From: Chitinophaga sp. YR627
Lineage (GTDB): Bacteria > Bacteroidota > Bacteroidia > Chitinophagales > Chitinophagaceae
Assembly: GCF_900114995.1 (NCBI RefSeq)
Contig: NZ_FOUX01000001.1
Location: 2,170,001-2,234,000, forward strand
Length of the DNA stretch: 64,000 nucleotides
Reading direction: 5' to 3'
The notes under the pieces were generated by a model. That model had not been told where the DNA came from and did no database searches. It saw nothing but the letters and a program-made list of their open reading frames with translations. Numbering within the stretch: position 1 is the stretch's first letter; each line of letters starts with the position of its first letter. Positions 45,401 to 54,456 of this stretch are shown here, piece after piece. A program made the translations under genes and the position numbers.

Positions 45401-47813
45401 TTGCGGACTTATCATCTGTCACAGTCAGCGTGAAAATGTAGGTACCCGCTGTGAGGCCGGTTACACTGGTGCTTGCAGTAGCGTTGTTGGTGATAGTACC
45501 ACCAGCAGGACCACTTTGTTTTGTCCAGAGATATTTACTGATCTTACCGTCGGTATCAGTAGAGCCTGTACCATCCAATGTAACTGTATTGGTAGGTAAT
45601 GTGATCGTAATGTCTTTACCTGCGTTGGAAGTTGGTTTAACGTTACCGGTTGATGGCGCTTTTGGCAACTGATATTCATAAGCGCCTACATCATAACCAC
45701 CATTTACCGGACGCTTCTGGTCGTCCTTGTCGGTGGTCAGTCCGAGGTCAGCTACACTCTTACCGGCATCTATTGCAGTTGATGCGGCGGTCAGATGAAA
45801 ATCACCACTATTTATATTGGTCACCACTTTACCTGCATTCGCACTGGTGGAGAACATATTGTTACCGTAGTCAAACTTGATATTCTGTGCCCCTCTGATG
45901 TAAAGACCATCCGTTGGATAGCTACCACCTGCTGCCTTTTCGATCACCAGGTTGTTGTAAACTTTGTGACCGATATTAGTGAGGTAGGCGTATATTTTAA
46001 TACCGGTATTGCCGGTGTTGTAGATCGTGTTATTATAAATATAACCGGTTACAGGCTCCAGGATCAGCTTATCTGATACGTTGATACCTTCACCGTTTTC
46101 AACGTTGGAGATAACGTTATTGTATACATAAGATATACCTGAACCAAACAATGCGATACCTGGCAGATAACCATTATCAACCACGTTGTTGTACAGTTTC
46201 ACGCGGGAACCGCCGCCCATCAGCATACCATAGCTCTGTGCGTCGAGTTTGGTGGTACCGTAGTTACGTACAATATTGTGGTGGATCTTATTTTCACCCA
46301 GGTCACACATAGAGATCTGGATACCATCCTGTCCCATGTACTGGAGATCATTGTCATATACTTCCAGGTCCTGAATATGGTGAGATTTGATACCCTGACA
46401 AAGCAGATAGTCCATCACATAGTGCGTGTTACCGATATAGAAACCTTCATAGTCGGAATAACGGCCTTTGATATGGTGGATCTTTACATTTTTCATGACG
46501 TACCTGCCTTCCCAGAACTGTGGGTTATCACATTCCTGTGTGGTTTTAGCTACCATGAAGGAGCCTACATCATGCACGTAGAAGTTATGTATATCGATGT
46601 CAGAACTACCTGAACCAAGATAGATACCCTGCATTTTAATACCGAGCAGGTTGCGGCCGTTGATATCAAAACCATACTCTACACCAGGCGTACCGGAACC
46701 GGTAATATGCAGGAACTTGCCTCCCATGATATTGAAAGACACGTCTGTTTTCAGTGTTCTGATACCTGTTCTTACCACACCACCACAGTTGGTGATGACA
46801 ATCGGTTTAGCAGCTGTACCTACAAGGCTGCCAAGCTGAATGAACTCATAATCACCCGCAGGGATACAGAGCGTATCACCGGGATTCAGACCAAATGCCT
46901 TCATGGCATCGGGGTAATACATACCATTGCCAATGTTTGGTTTGGCATTGACTCTTTTATTGCCGTTATTGGGTTTCGAAGGAGTGGATACCTTTCCGCC
47001 TTTCTCATATTGCAGCATCCATTCATAGACGTTCAGACCATCTTCTTTATAAGAAGGATCATAGGCTTTAGACCAGGCGTCGTGACCGGAAGCGGCGAAG
47101 ATAGTGAGTTTAGGCTGAGGCGTGGGACTGGGTTTGTAGGAGTCCATCATGGAGGTCCAGTCCTTTGAGTACTGGGAAGGAACGACCGGGTCATTCTCAT
47201 TGTGCAGGAACCAAACCGGCACATCGTTCTTCGCCATTACTTTTGGTGCGTTGGTGATCTGCTGAGGGTTCATATTACCGGCAACAGCTACAACAGCGGC
47301 AGGGATCTGTGCATAGGAGTCATTGGCGCTCGCGAAATCTTCTGTGGCGCCACCTCCCATACTCAATCCCGTTACATATATACGTTTACTATCAATTCTG
47401 AATTTGCCTTTCAGATAATTTACAAGACTCAGCACGTCCATCGGGCTGGGAATGTTCTTAAACTGAGGAGAAGCAACGATAAATGAAAACGATTTACCAC
47501 CTACTGTAAAAGAGGCAGGAAACAGTCCTTTATCAATGAGTTTAGGTACCCCGTTTCTGAGTACCGCGGGCAGGTTGCTTGTACCGTTACCCAGTTCTCC
47601 TATCCCATGAATAAAGATCAGTAAAGGAAAAGAATCCTTACTGGCAGCATAGGATGGTGGAACGTATTCATAATAACCTCCGGAATTTGTAACCTTTGTT
47701 CCGGCTAAGGAGACCGCAGTTTGCTGTGCGGTGACTGTTAGAGTTGTGATCAGGATAACTGCAAGGCAGGCAGCTAACTTTCTGAACATAGCAATAGTGT
47801 ACAAATGTTTCAT
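42498..47813 (-). CDS. Giant secreted esterase / beta-helix / ten-PKD protein with T9SS sorting domain
   Basis: 1771 residues (or 1763 from the internal ATG at 47789). Signal peptide to TVTAQQ; alpha/beta-hydrolase domain (about 30-275) with LLIFIHGIGELG, nucleophile motif GLSMGGG and a likely Asp/His pair (NENDPV, SGHDAW); right-handed parallel beta-helix (about 295-705: IHHNIVRNYG, LYNNVVDNGY, IYNNTIYNTG); ten PKD/REJ-like repeats (about 725-1680), each opening with a variant of TITLPTNTVTLDG and containing DADG.I.KYEWKKVSGP; C-terminal type IX sorting domain (YPNPV...GTYILQV...KFVKSE). Probably exported and anchored on the cell surface. The hydrolase may be a carbohydrate or polyester esterase (inference). 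Confidence 0.9.
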   Translation of the reverse strand: MKHLYTIAMFRKLAACLAVILITTLTVTAQQTAVSLAGTKVTNSGGYYEYVPPSYAASKDSFPLLIFIHGIGELGNGTSNLPAVLRNGVPKLIDKGLFPASFTVGGKSFSFIVASPQFKNIPSPMDVLSLVNYLKGKFRIDSKRIYVTGLSMGGGATEDFASANDSYAQIPAAVVAVAGNMNPQQITNAPKVMAKNDVPVWFLHNENDPVVPSQYSKDWTSMMDSYKPSPTPQPKLTIFAASGHDAWSKAYDPSYKEDGLNVYEWMLQYEKGGKVSTPSKPNNGNKRVNAKPNIGNGMYYPDAMKAFGLNPGDTLCIPAGDYEFIQLGSLVGTAAKPIVITNCGGVVRTGIRTLKTDVSFNIMGGKFLHITGSGTPGVEYGFDINGRNLLGIKMQGIYLGSGSSDIDIHNFYVHDVGSFMVAKTTQECDNPQFWEGRYVMKNVKIHHIKGRYSDYEGFYIGNTHYVMDYLLCQGIKSHHIQDLEVYDNDLQYMGQDGIQISMCDLGENKIHHNIVRNYGTTKLDAQSYGMLMGGGSRVKLYNNVVDNGYLPGIALFGSGISYVYNNVISNVENGEGINVSDKLILEPVTGYIYNNTIYNTGNTGIKIYAYLTNIGHKVYNNLVIEKAAGGSYPTDGLYIRGAQNIKFDYGNNMFSTSANAGKVVTNINSGDFHLTAASTAIDAGKSVADLGLTTDKDDQKRPVNGGYDVGAYEYQLPKAPSTGNVKPTSNAGKDITITLPTNTVTLDGTGSTDTDGKISKYLWTKQSGPAGGTITNNATASTSVTGLTAGTYIFTLTVTDDKSATDIDSVTVKVNAAAANKPPVSNPGSAVIITLPTNTVTLDGAGSADGDGKINKYEWKKVSGPAAGTITTPAAVKTTITGLTAGAYVFSLTVTDDKQSSNTSTISVTVNPAANKAPVANAGKAVNITLPTNSATLDGSASTDADGKISKYEWKKVSGPATGAITTPAAVKTTITGLTAGTYVFSLTVTDDKQTANTATVTVTVNSATNKLPVAVPGNAQTITLPTNSVTVDGQASYDPDGKITKYLWQRMSGPNDVKIANEAAVKTTISGMIAGTYVFSLSVADDDGAVVAANITITVNPAANKAPVANAGSTQTITLPVSTVTLDGKASSDADGSITKYEWKKVSGPATGTIATPAAVKTAITGLTAGTYVFSLTVTDNRQATSTSNVTVTVKPAPNKAPVANAGSAQTITLPTNTVTLDGKASSDADGTISKYEWKKVSGPATGTIATPAAVKTAINGLTAGTYVFSLTIADNSGAAATANVTVTVKPAPNKAPVANAGSAVTITLPTSTVTLDGKASSDADGTISKYAWKKVSGPNGGAITTPAAVKTTITGLIAGTYVYSLTVTDNNGAAATANVTVTVKAAPPANKQPIANAGPDVTITLPENSALLDGSLSMDPDGKIAKYEWYKVSGPNGGTIKVKDAAITTAQLLIEGTYLLALKVTDNAGATDIDTMKLVVKAAPPAVNAPPVARAGNDITVRLPVNSVILNGAASSDPDGIVTNYQWLKITGKDVHFSNATGIINVVSGLTPGTYVIELQVTDNKNAKASDRLTITVLPAENSDGKPPVVLTQGDLTLRLPNASMKADGSRSYANGANISTYAWKQVYGPLQATIAAPAAKATEISGMNFPGSYVFELTVTDDKKQSSRATFEVTVLEAGGDAFVPEITTYPNPVVTALTFKQRMKNSSQGTITIFNIAGKAMKSYNLPAGENIQQTLDVSTLPIGTYILQVVYKNNNYKWSTKFVKSE
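42780..45645 (-). repeat. Ten tandem PKD-like coding repeats, about 270-290 bp each
   Basis: The repeats show up as recurring plus-strand phrases such as TTTCTTCCATTC and AGCTTTACCATCCAGGGT at roughly regular spacing. The central repeats (about 43640-44510) are nearly identical, suggesting recent duplication or gene conversion; those near both ends are more diverged. Confidence 0.85.
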
Positions 47814-48323
47814 CAGTCAGGTTTTTCAAAATTATATGGTGTGCTTGCGGGGCCTATCCCCGTACCTAAAAAAATGACAAAGCAATCAGTTGAAAGAGGC
47901 TAAGGCACGCTGGATGTAATCGTGTACGTTGTCCCGAAAAAAAGGTAGTCTTCAAAGTCGTATCTTTCTGCACGAAATCTAATTCATAAGGGCGTCTGTC
48001 TGATTATTTCTTTACTGGTGAGTTCCAATCATCTGATAATCTTCTACTTCTTTAGTATTTTTCAAGATCCGACGGCAAAGTACAATATTTTTATTTGTCA
48101 AATAAAATATTTTTAATATGTAATTAAAGTTAATTATAAAGCATTAAAAAAACTAATATATAATGCCATAAAAAATATTATATTGATGGGACTGTCGGAA
48201 ATTAAATTTTGTCAAACTTTTGCATTATGGTAATATTGCATCCGAGGAACATACTCCCCAAATAACCTTATCCTGTTAAAAAGACCGCAGAAAATTTCAA
48301 TTCACTGGTTTTATATCATATAC
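47814..48323. other. 510-bp very AT-rich divergent intergenic region
   Basis: It separates the PKD giant from the flippase. Long A/T stretches occur at 48080-48200. No gene, RNA or strong hairpin seen. It should hold promoters for both divergent genes; I found no exact TAnnTTTG at a sensible place. The strong AT bias in an otherwise moderate-G+C region could indicate a bent or silenced regulatory segment. Confidence 0.5.
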
Positions 48324-49661
48324 ATGGGATTTAAATTATTATCGGTTATTAACAACAGGCATTTTCACTCCTTATTAGGTAACCTCGTCTCTGCTTTTCT
48401 TAATGTATTATCCTTTGCGATTCTCGTTCGTTTACTGTCTCTTTCTGCTTTTGGGGAATGGGTTTTATTCATCGGGACATATACTGTGCTGGACCAGATC
48501 CGTACCGCTTTATTACAATCGGGTATCATTAAATTCTATACCGGCTCTGATGAGAAGACTGGCAAGGAAGTGGCCGGAAGTGCCTGGTACCTGGTGCTTA
48601 TTTTAACCGGTATTTATCTGCTCCTCAATCTGATCGTAGGTGTCGCTTTATACGGACAATTTGATGAAACATGGCGCTTTTTTATGCGCTGGCTGGGCGT
48701 TATGATGGTCGTATCAGTACCCTTCAACGTTGCCAGCTGGTTCCTGCAGGCAGAACATCGTTTTGATAAGATATTACAGGTCCGTTTCTGGCAGAACGGT
48801 GGCTTCCTGGTATTGATACTCGCCTTTCACTTCTTTAGCACCGTTACGCTGCCGCACGTACTTTTCGCCTATATGGCCGGATTAGCTGCTACCAGCTGCT
48901 TTACGTTGATAAAAGGCTGGACGAAAGTCCGTCAGGTGATACACAGCACCAAAAAACAGGTCATTGTACTCGTGAAATACGGATGGCTGATCGTCGGCAG
49001 TATGATCTCTTCCGGCTTCCTCAACTATTCTGATAACTTCCTCATCCGTACGATGATCAGTCCTGCTGCCGTAGCGATCTACAGCATTCCGCAGAAGTTC
49101 ATGGAAGTAATAGAAATTATCCTCCGCAGCTTCGTTGCTACTGCACAGCCTACATTGTCAGGTGCGGCTAACAGGAACGACTGGGCAGGCGTATCCCGGG
49201 CATTCTCCCGTTATACCGGGGTTGTAAGTATTGTCATCATTCCTTTTATTATAGGACTGATCATTTTCACGCGGCCACTGATCATTATCCTGGCAGATAA
49301 AGCATATCTCCCGGCCACCGACGTAGTGAGAATATTCCTGCTTTGTGCCATCTTCTACCCTATTGACCGCTTTATAGGGGTCGCGCTGGATATGATCAAC
49401 CGTCCGCTGACCAACTTCTATAAAAACTTCCTGAAACTGGTGCTCAACGTCATCGGTGATATCGTCTTTATCCTGCTGTTCCATGACGTACGCTGGGTTG
49501 CCTTTGGCTCGCTGCTGAACATGATCATCTGTGTGGTCGTTGGCTATTATATGCTGAAGAAATACGTACCGTTTACCCTGAATGATATCGTGAAACTGGG
49601 ATGGGCGGAGTGCCAGATCCTGCTGGAGAAAGTGACAGGGAAACTGAAACTGGTAAAGTGA
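48324..49661 (+). CDS. Polysaccharide flippase (Wzx/MATE-like)
   Basis: 445 residues with about 12-14 membrane helices. N-terminal polysaccharide-synthesis family signature (LLGNLVSAFLNVLSFAILVRLLSLSAFGEW) and a central SAAVAIYSIPQKFMEVIEI segment. It would flip lipid-linked oligosaccharide units across the inner membrane. Facing the convergent seven-gene glycosyltransferase operon, it probably serves the same polymer. Confidence 0.88.
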   Translation: MGFKLLSVINNRHFHSLLGNLVSAFLNVLSFAILVRLLSLSAFGEWVLFIGTYTVLDQIRTALLQSGIIKFYTGSDEKTGKEVAGSAWYLVLILTGIYLLLNLIVGVALYGQFDETWRFFMRWLGVMMVVSVPFNVASWFLQAEHRFDKILQVRFWQNGGFLVLILAFHFFSTVTLPHVLFAYMAGLAATSCFTLIKGWTKVRQVIHSTKKQVIVLVKYGWLIVGSMISSGFLNYSDNFLIRTMISPAAVAIYSIPQKFMEVIEIILRSFVATAQPTLSGAANRNDWAGVSRAFSRYTGVVSIVIIPFIIGLIIFTRPLIIILADKAYLPATDVVRIFLLCAIFYPIDRFIGVALDMINRPLTNFYKNFLKLVLNVIGDIVFILLFHDVRWVAFGSLLNMIICVVVGYYMLKKYVPFTLNDIVKLGWAECQILLEKVTGKLKLVK

Positions 49662-49701
49662 TCCTTCCCGCACACAAATAGAACGAATTTTATAAAATAA
49701 A

Positions 49702-49729
49702 GAAGCCCCCGGAATAATCCGGGGGCTTC
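49702..49729 (-). terminator. Terminator of the seven-gene polysaccharide operon
   Basis: Perfect 12-bp stem (49702-49713 with 49718-49729), a 4-base loop and a T-rich minus-strand tail. It may also stop the flippase transcript. Confidence 0.9.
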
Positions 49730-49755
49730 GCTCCTTTAAAACAATCCTGTTTATA

Positions 49756-50490
49756 CTAAACTCTTTTCAGCACTTTTGAACGGATAATACTTCTGCAGAT
49801 ATCTGTGAAGGCACGTGTGGCTTCTGCCAGTTCTTTACCCAGCGAACGCTGTGGGAAATAATGCAGCACCATTTCACGTGTCCATGGCTCTTCGAAGTAT
49901 TTAAGGATATCCTTATCATCCGGGTTGACGATGAAGTCAAAACTACCTTCCCACTCTACACGCATCGTATGCAGATTAGGATGTGTTCTTTCCATGATCT
50001 TGTAACCGATAGACGCTTTCGGCAGATACTCCAGGAACAGGTCTCCGAAGTCGAAACTGGTTGGGAAAGAGATCCTTTCCTTGTCCACCATTACTACTTT
50101 GTTATCGACTTCCAGCAGCACCCATTTGTGCGATTTCTTCGGATACAGGTGTTCACCCAGCAAAGAAGGCGTTTCCATATAACCTCTCTTTGCTACACGG
50201 AACTGTTCCTTGAGAAATGAATGCGGATTTTCTACGTGTTCCAGCACGTGATTACAGATCACATAATCAAACTCTTTGTCCCTGAATGGCAGGTTTTCAC
50301 CATCAGCATTCATGAACTGCTGGTTCTTCAGCACTTTTATATCTCCACTACGATGTGTATTGTCATCTACATATTTGTCTACCACAACATTCGACCTTGG
50401 GTGCGGATTGTGGCCGCCTCCAACCTCAAGTACCCTGTCCGTCTTTTTAATGTCCAGGTCAAAACGGGATTGGGGATTTCTGATTTTCAT
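49756..50490 (-). CDS. Class I SAM-dependent methyltransferase
   Basis: 244 residues. SAM-binding motif I RVLEVGGGHNPHP; Methyltransf_11-like ENLPFRDKEFDYVICNHVLEHV. Substrate is probably a sugar or lipid-linked glycan given its place as the last gene of the glycosyltransferase operon, 18 bp after the GT4 gene. Confidence 0.88.
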   Translation of the reverse strand: MKIRNPQSRFDLDIKKTDRVLEVGGGHNPHPRSNVVVDKYVDDNTHRSGDIKVLKNQQFMNADGENLPFRDKEFDYVICNHVLEHVENPHSFLKEQFRVAKRGYMETPSLLGEHLYPKKSHKWVLLEVDNKVVMVDKERISFPTSFDFGDLFLEYLPKASIGYKIMERTHPNLHTMRVEWEGSFDFIVNPDDKDILKYFEEPWTREMVLHYFPQRSLGKELAEATRAFTDICRSIIRSKVLKRV

Positions 50491-50508
50491 GCGTAAAGTT
50501 TAAGAATA

Positions 50509-51639
50509 TTACAATGGCGCCAGCACCTGCTGGTACACCGTTTCAATTTTATGGGTCATATCCCGTACATCAAAGTTTGCTTTCACACACTTACCGGCAT
50601 TTTCCTGCAGTTGTGTACGCAGTGACTGGTCCTGTATCAGTCTTTCCAGTGCATTCGCCAGGGCAGTTTCATTTTTAGGCGGTACCAGCAGTCCGGTCAC
50701 TTCGTGTTCTACCGCTTCCCGGGTGCCATCCACATCGGAGGCAACTACTGCCCTGGACATGGCCATCGCTTCCAGCACACCGATAGGGAAACCTTCCCAT
50801 AGCGAAGGCAGACAGTAAATATCTACGGCATGCAATACGGCGGGCACATCCTGGCGGAAATTGTCGAAAACAACCCTGTCAGTAATGCCCAGCTCTTTTG
50901 CCAGGTTCACTGCTTCGGTTTTCAGGTCGCCCTCTCCAATCATTAACAAGGTAACATCCGGAAAGTTGGCGCAGACCTTTGCATAGGCCCTCAGCATACC
51001 AAGGGGGTCTTTCTGCTCGGTAATACGCACAATATAACCAATTACCAGATGATGTGCAGGAATGCCATAGGCAGCCTTTATATCGGGATAAGTGCCGTTA
51101 CTGTTGAACTTGTCCAGGTTAACACCATTTTTCACTACAGTGGACTTAAAACGACCAAATTCCTTTACGCCGGTCTGATGATTGGAATCAGATACCGTAA
51201 TATTAAGGCGGGTGCGCTGTGTGATGAACTTTTCAGCCAGGATGCGCGCCTTTCTGTTCCAGGTCGGCAGACTGTCATGAAAAGACCATCCGTGAATGGT
51301 ATAGATCACTGGCAGTCCCAGGGAACGGGCTGCCCAGAGTACGTTTGTATTGGCGCGGGTACCGTGTACATGTACGATATCCATACGTTGCTCTTTCAGG
51401 AACTGTTTTACTTTTTTCCAGACGCCGATATCAAAAGCGCGTTCTGTATGAATAACATGAGCGGGTACTCCCATCTGGCTAAGGGAAGTAATCATCGGAC
51501 CATCCGTAAAGGACAGTACTACCGGCTCAAACAGACTTTTATCAAGATAACGTACGAGGTCCAGCACATGACTCTCACCTCCTCCGATCTTACCCTGGCG
51601 GATGGTTTGTAAAACCCTGATCTTTTTTGTCGCTTCCAT
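50509..51639 (-). CDS. GT4-family glycosyltransferase
   Basis: 376 residues. GGGESHVLDLVRYLD at the N-terminus (acceptor side) and the nucleotide-sugar half with IGYIVRITEQKDPLGML and LPSLWEGFPIGVLEAMAMSRAVVASDVDGTRE (complete EX7E). It starts 4 bp after the AsnB stop on the same strand. Confidence 0.93.
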   Translation of the reverse strand: MEATKKIRVLQTIRQGKIGGGESHVLDLVRYLDKSLFEPVVLSFTDGPMITSLSQMGVPAHVIHTERAFDIGVWKKVKQFLKEQRMDIVHVHGTRANTNVLWAARSLGLPVIYTIHGWSFHDSLPTWNRKARILAEKFITQRTRLNITVSDSNHQTGVKEFGRFKSTVVKNGVNLDKFNSNGTYPDIKAAYGIPAHHLVIGYIVRITEQKDPLGMLRAYAKVCANFPDVTLLMIGEGDLKTEAVNLAKELGITDRVVFDNFRQDVPAVLHAVDIYCLPSLWEGFPIGVLEAMAMSRAVVASDVDGTREAVEHEVTGLLVPPKNETALANALERLIQDQSLRTQLQENAGKCVKANFDVRDMTHKIETVYQQVLAPL

Positions 51640-51643
51640 CTGC

Positions 51644-53545
51644 TTACAATTGTTCCATCCACCTGCTGTACCATAACTGGAATACGAGGATGTTCCAGAG
51701 TTTCTGGTGACTCACCTTTCCGCCGTTAAAGTAGTTCTGCTTCAGTGTTTCGATATGTGAGGGATCAAAGATACCGGTCTGTTTCAGTTTGGCCGGAGAC
51801 AGATAGTATTCCATCTGCTCTTTCAGCTCATCCTTAAACCAGTGTGTCAGTGGAGCAATAAACGGACGTTTGGGACGGTCCATTAATGTTTTAGGGATAT
51901 ATTGATGTACGATCTCTTTCAGGATGTACTTATTGATCTTATTCTTCACTTTGATGTGCGCGGGCACCTTCGCCAGGAATTCTACCAGTCTGTGGTCCAG
52001 CATCGGCTCACGGCCCTCTATGCTGACAGACATGGTCGCCCTGTCCACCTTTACCAGGTTATTATCAACCAGGAATGTCTTGTAATCTACAGACAGTAAG
52101 CGGTTCAACGGATCATTGATACTATTCAGTTCCCCGTTCATATCAAAGTTCGTCTTATAGGTAGAATGCGCTCCACCCAGATAACTGGCTGCCTCTGACT
52201 CTGTAATATACTGGCTGATATATTTCAGTGCCTGCTGAGATTTGCCGGATTTCCATATGAGCTTCATCTTCTCATAACGGCTGGCAAAGTTGTATTGTTT
52301 ATTGAAATAAGGGATGCTGGCAGGGTCTACCATATTCATCACCTTGCTGACCATTCCCTGTATAGATTTAGGGAAACGTTCTGTATACTGCAGAGATTGG
52401 TTAAACTTGTTATAGCCTGCAAAGAGTTCATCGCCACCATCAGCGGAAAGCACCACTTTCACCTGTTGAGCGGCCAGTTTGCTGACCAGCGTGGTAGGTA
52501 CGGTGGAGTTATCTGCGAATGGTTCATCATAGATCTCCGGCAGGTGTTCCAGGATGTTCTTTGCATCAGAAGGACCTACGATCCATTCTGTATGGTCAGT
52601 TCCCAGATGCTGCGCGATTCTGCGTGCCTCTTTAGATTCGTCGAATGCGGCTTCTTTGTAACCGATGGTGAAGGTCTTCAGACGGCTGCCGGAAGAGGCC
52701 TGTAAGATAGCCGCCACACTGGAGCTGTCATAACCGCCACTCAGAAATACACCAACAGGTACATCTGCCACCATTCTGTAACGGTAAGCGCTTTCCATCA
52801 GTTCTTTGGTATGACGGATGATGTCGCCTTCGTACATATCTGTCAGCGGCTGGCGGTAGGCATCCAGTACGCTCCAGTATTCGGAAGTCGTCAGTGCTTT
52901 ATTGGTCAGGGACAAATGCATGAAATGTCCCGGTTTCAGTTTATGCGTATGTTCGAAAACCGTATAAGGAGCGGGAATGTAACTGTATTGCAGGAACAGC
53001 GACACCGCATTCACATCGATCTTCTTTTCGAAAGCAGGGAAGCGGCTGAAGCTTTTCAGTTCTGAAGCAAACAGCAACACGTTATTATGCCAGTAGTAGT
53101 AAAGTGGTTTTACACCCGCTCTGTCACGACAGAAGATCACCTGTTGTTCTTCCTTGTCATAGATCACGAAAGCAAACATACCGATACAACGGTCTACGAT
53201 CTTTTCTTTCCAGCAGTCGTATCCTTTGATCAGTACTTCCGTATCGCTGGAGGAATTAAAGTGATAACCGTTTTGTTCCAGTTCATGACGGATCTCTTTA
53301 AAATTATACACCTCACCATTAAAGATCATGGTGTATTGTTTATAGTGCATGGGCTGATGACCACCACTGGAGAGGTCAAGAATAGACAGACGACGCTGGC
53401 CCAGTCCGATCACTGCATTGGGGTGTTCATACACTTCATAACCACCGTCATCCGGACCACGATGCAGCAGTGCATCTGTCATGTCTTTCAGTACGGGTAG
53501 GCTGGCTTTTTTGGAGAAATCAATAAACCCTGCTATGCCACACAT
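51644..53545 (-). CDS. asnB: Asparagine synthase (glutamine-hydrolysing), AsnB type
   Basis: 633 residues from the ATG at 53545, chosen because it puts the catalytic Cys at position 2 (MCGIAGF); an ATG 36 bp upstream would bury it. The N-terminal glutaminase (1-210, LLHRGPDDGG) and the synthetase domain with PP-loop FLSGGYDSSSVA are present. In polysaccharide loci such enzymes often amidate a sugar acid rather than make free asparagine (inference from context). It overlaps the GT2 gene upstream by 13 bp. Confidence 0.9.
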   Translation of the reverse strand: MCGIAGFIDFSKKASLPVLKDMTDALLHRGPDDGGYEVYEHPNAVIGLGQRRLSILDLSSGGHQPMHYKQYTMIFNGEVYNFKEIRHELEQNGYHFNSSSDTEVLIKGYDCWKEKIVDRCIGMFAFVIYDKEEQQVIFCRDRAGVKPLYYYWHNNVLLFASELKSFSRFPAFEKKIDVNAVSLFLQYSYIPAPYTVFEHTHKLKPGHFMHLSLTNKALTTSEYWSVLDAYRQPLTDMYEGDIIRHTKELMESAYRYRMVADVPVGVFLSGGYDSSSVAAILQASSGSRLKTFTIGYKEAAFDESKEARRIAQHLGTDHTEWIVGPSDAKNILEHLPEIYDEPFADNSTVPTTLVSKLAAQQVKVVLSADGGDELFAGYNKFNQSLQYTERFPKSIQGMVSKVMNMVDPASIPYFNKQYNFASRYEKMKLIWKSGKSQQALKYISQYITESEAASYLGGAHSTYKTNFDMNGELNSINDPLNRLLSVDYKTFLVDNNLVKVDRATMSVSIEGREPMLDHRLVEFLAKVPAHIKVKNKINKYILKEIVHQYIPKTLMDRPKRPFIAPLTHWFKDELKEQMEYYLSPAKLKQTGIFDPSHIETLKQNYFNGGKVSHQKLWNILVFQLWYSRWMEQL

Positions 53546-54456
53546 GGTATTAGATTTAATTGACGATGTTTTACGTTCCACATAATGCCTTTCCAGAAAG
53601 CCCTTAGGTGTTCCTTCTCACGTTTGAGCAGGAATTGTAACGTATTCTTCGGAATGGTAAACAAGGTCAGGTACAGTAAAAAGATGATTCGGTTCGGTAA
53701 TGCCACATTTCTACGCATGAACAGTATTCTGTTCCTGGTGAGGTAATACGTCTTTAACGGACTGTTCTTACCGGTGGACATTGATTCTTTATGATAGATA
53801 AGTGACTTATACTGATAGTAGATCTTATAGCCTTTGCGTTTGAACTGCTCGCACCAGTCAAACTCTTCGTAGTAGAGGAAGTATACTTCCGGCATGAGTC
53901 CCACTTCCTTCAGTACGGCAGCGGTTGTCATCATACCCCCACCATGTGCGTAGTTGGTAGCGGAAAGCTGGTCATACTGCCCCTGATCGGCTTCTTTACA
54001 GCCAATCATGCTGTTACGGCCGGTAAATACATCTACCGACTGATAACCGGCATATTCGATGGTGCCTTTATGAAAGTAGTAGTGAAATTTGGGGCTCACC
54101 ATGCCTGCATCAGGATGGGATTGAAATACTTCCTGCAGACCTTCTATGAGGCCATCTGTAAACTCGGTGTCGTTATTCACGAGGAAGATATATTCGCCGG
54201 TAGCGGCTACGATACCGAGGTTGTTACCACCGGCAAATCCTTTATTGGTCGCGCTTCTGATCACTTTAACAGCGGGATATGCAGCCTGCAGTGCTTCAGT
54301 TGGATCTTCTCCGGATGCATTATCCACGACGATCACTTCCACATTGCGATAACTGTTGCTGCTGATGGAATGCAACAATTCACAGGTAACGGCGGTGGTA
54401 TTGTAATTGACCGTTACGATGGAAACCAGCGGTGCTATGTTATTTTCCTGCGACAT
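53533..54456 (-). CDS. GT2-family glycosyltransferase (rhamnosyltransferase-like)
   Basis: 307 residues. GT-A fold with VSIVTVNYNTTAVTCELL, VIVVDNASGED, the DXD-like FLVNNDTEF and MPEVYFLYYEEFDWCEQFKRKGY. Membrane-associated C-terminal region. It overlaps AsnB and the membrane GT2 on either side, a tight translational unit. Confidence 0.92.
   Translation of the reverse strand: MSQENNIAPLVSIVTVNYNTTAVTCELLHSISSNSYRNVEVIVVDNASGEDPTEALQAAYPAVKVIRSATNKGFAGGNNLGIVAATGEYIFLVNNDTEFTDGLIEGLQEVFQSHPDAGMVSPKFHYYFHKGTIEYAGYQSVDVFTGRNSMIGCKEADQGQYDQLSATNYAHGGGMMTTAAVLKEVGLMPEVYFLYYEEFDWCEQFKRKGYKIYYQYKSLIYHKESMSTGKNSPLKTYYLTRNRILFMRRNVALPNRIIFLLYLTLFTIPKNTLQFLLKREKEHLRAFWKGIMWNVKHRQLNLIPCVA

Noticed and set aside
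43462..45672. A ladder of plus-strand open frames with recurring phrases such as FTAAGVVI and PLTFFHSYL
   Set aside because: They are antisense shadows of the repeated PKD modules in the minus-strand giant gene; their similarity only reflects the coding repeats.
53546..53581. Twelve-residue N-terminal extension of AsnB
   Set aside because: It would place residues before the catalytic Cys, which must be N-terminal after Met removal; the ATG at 53545 is preferred.
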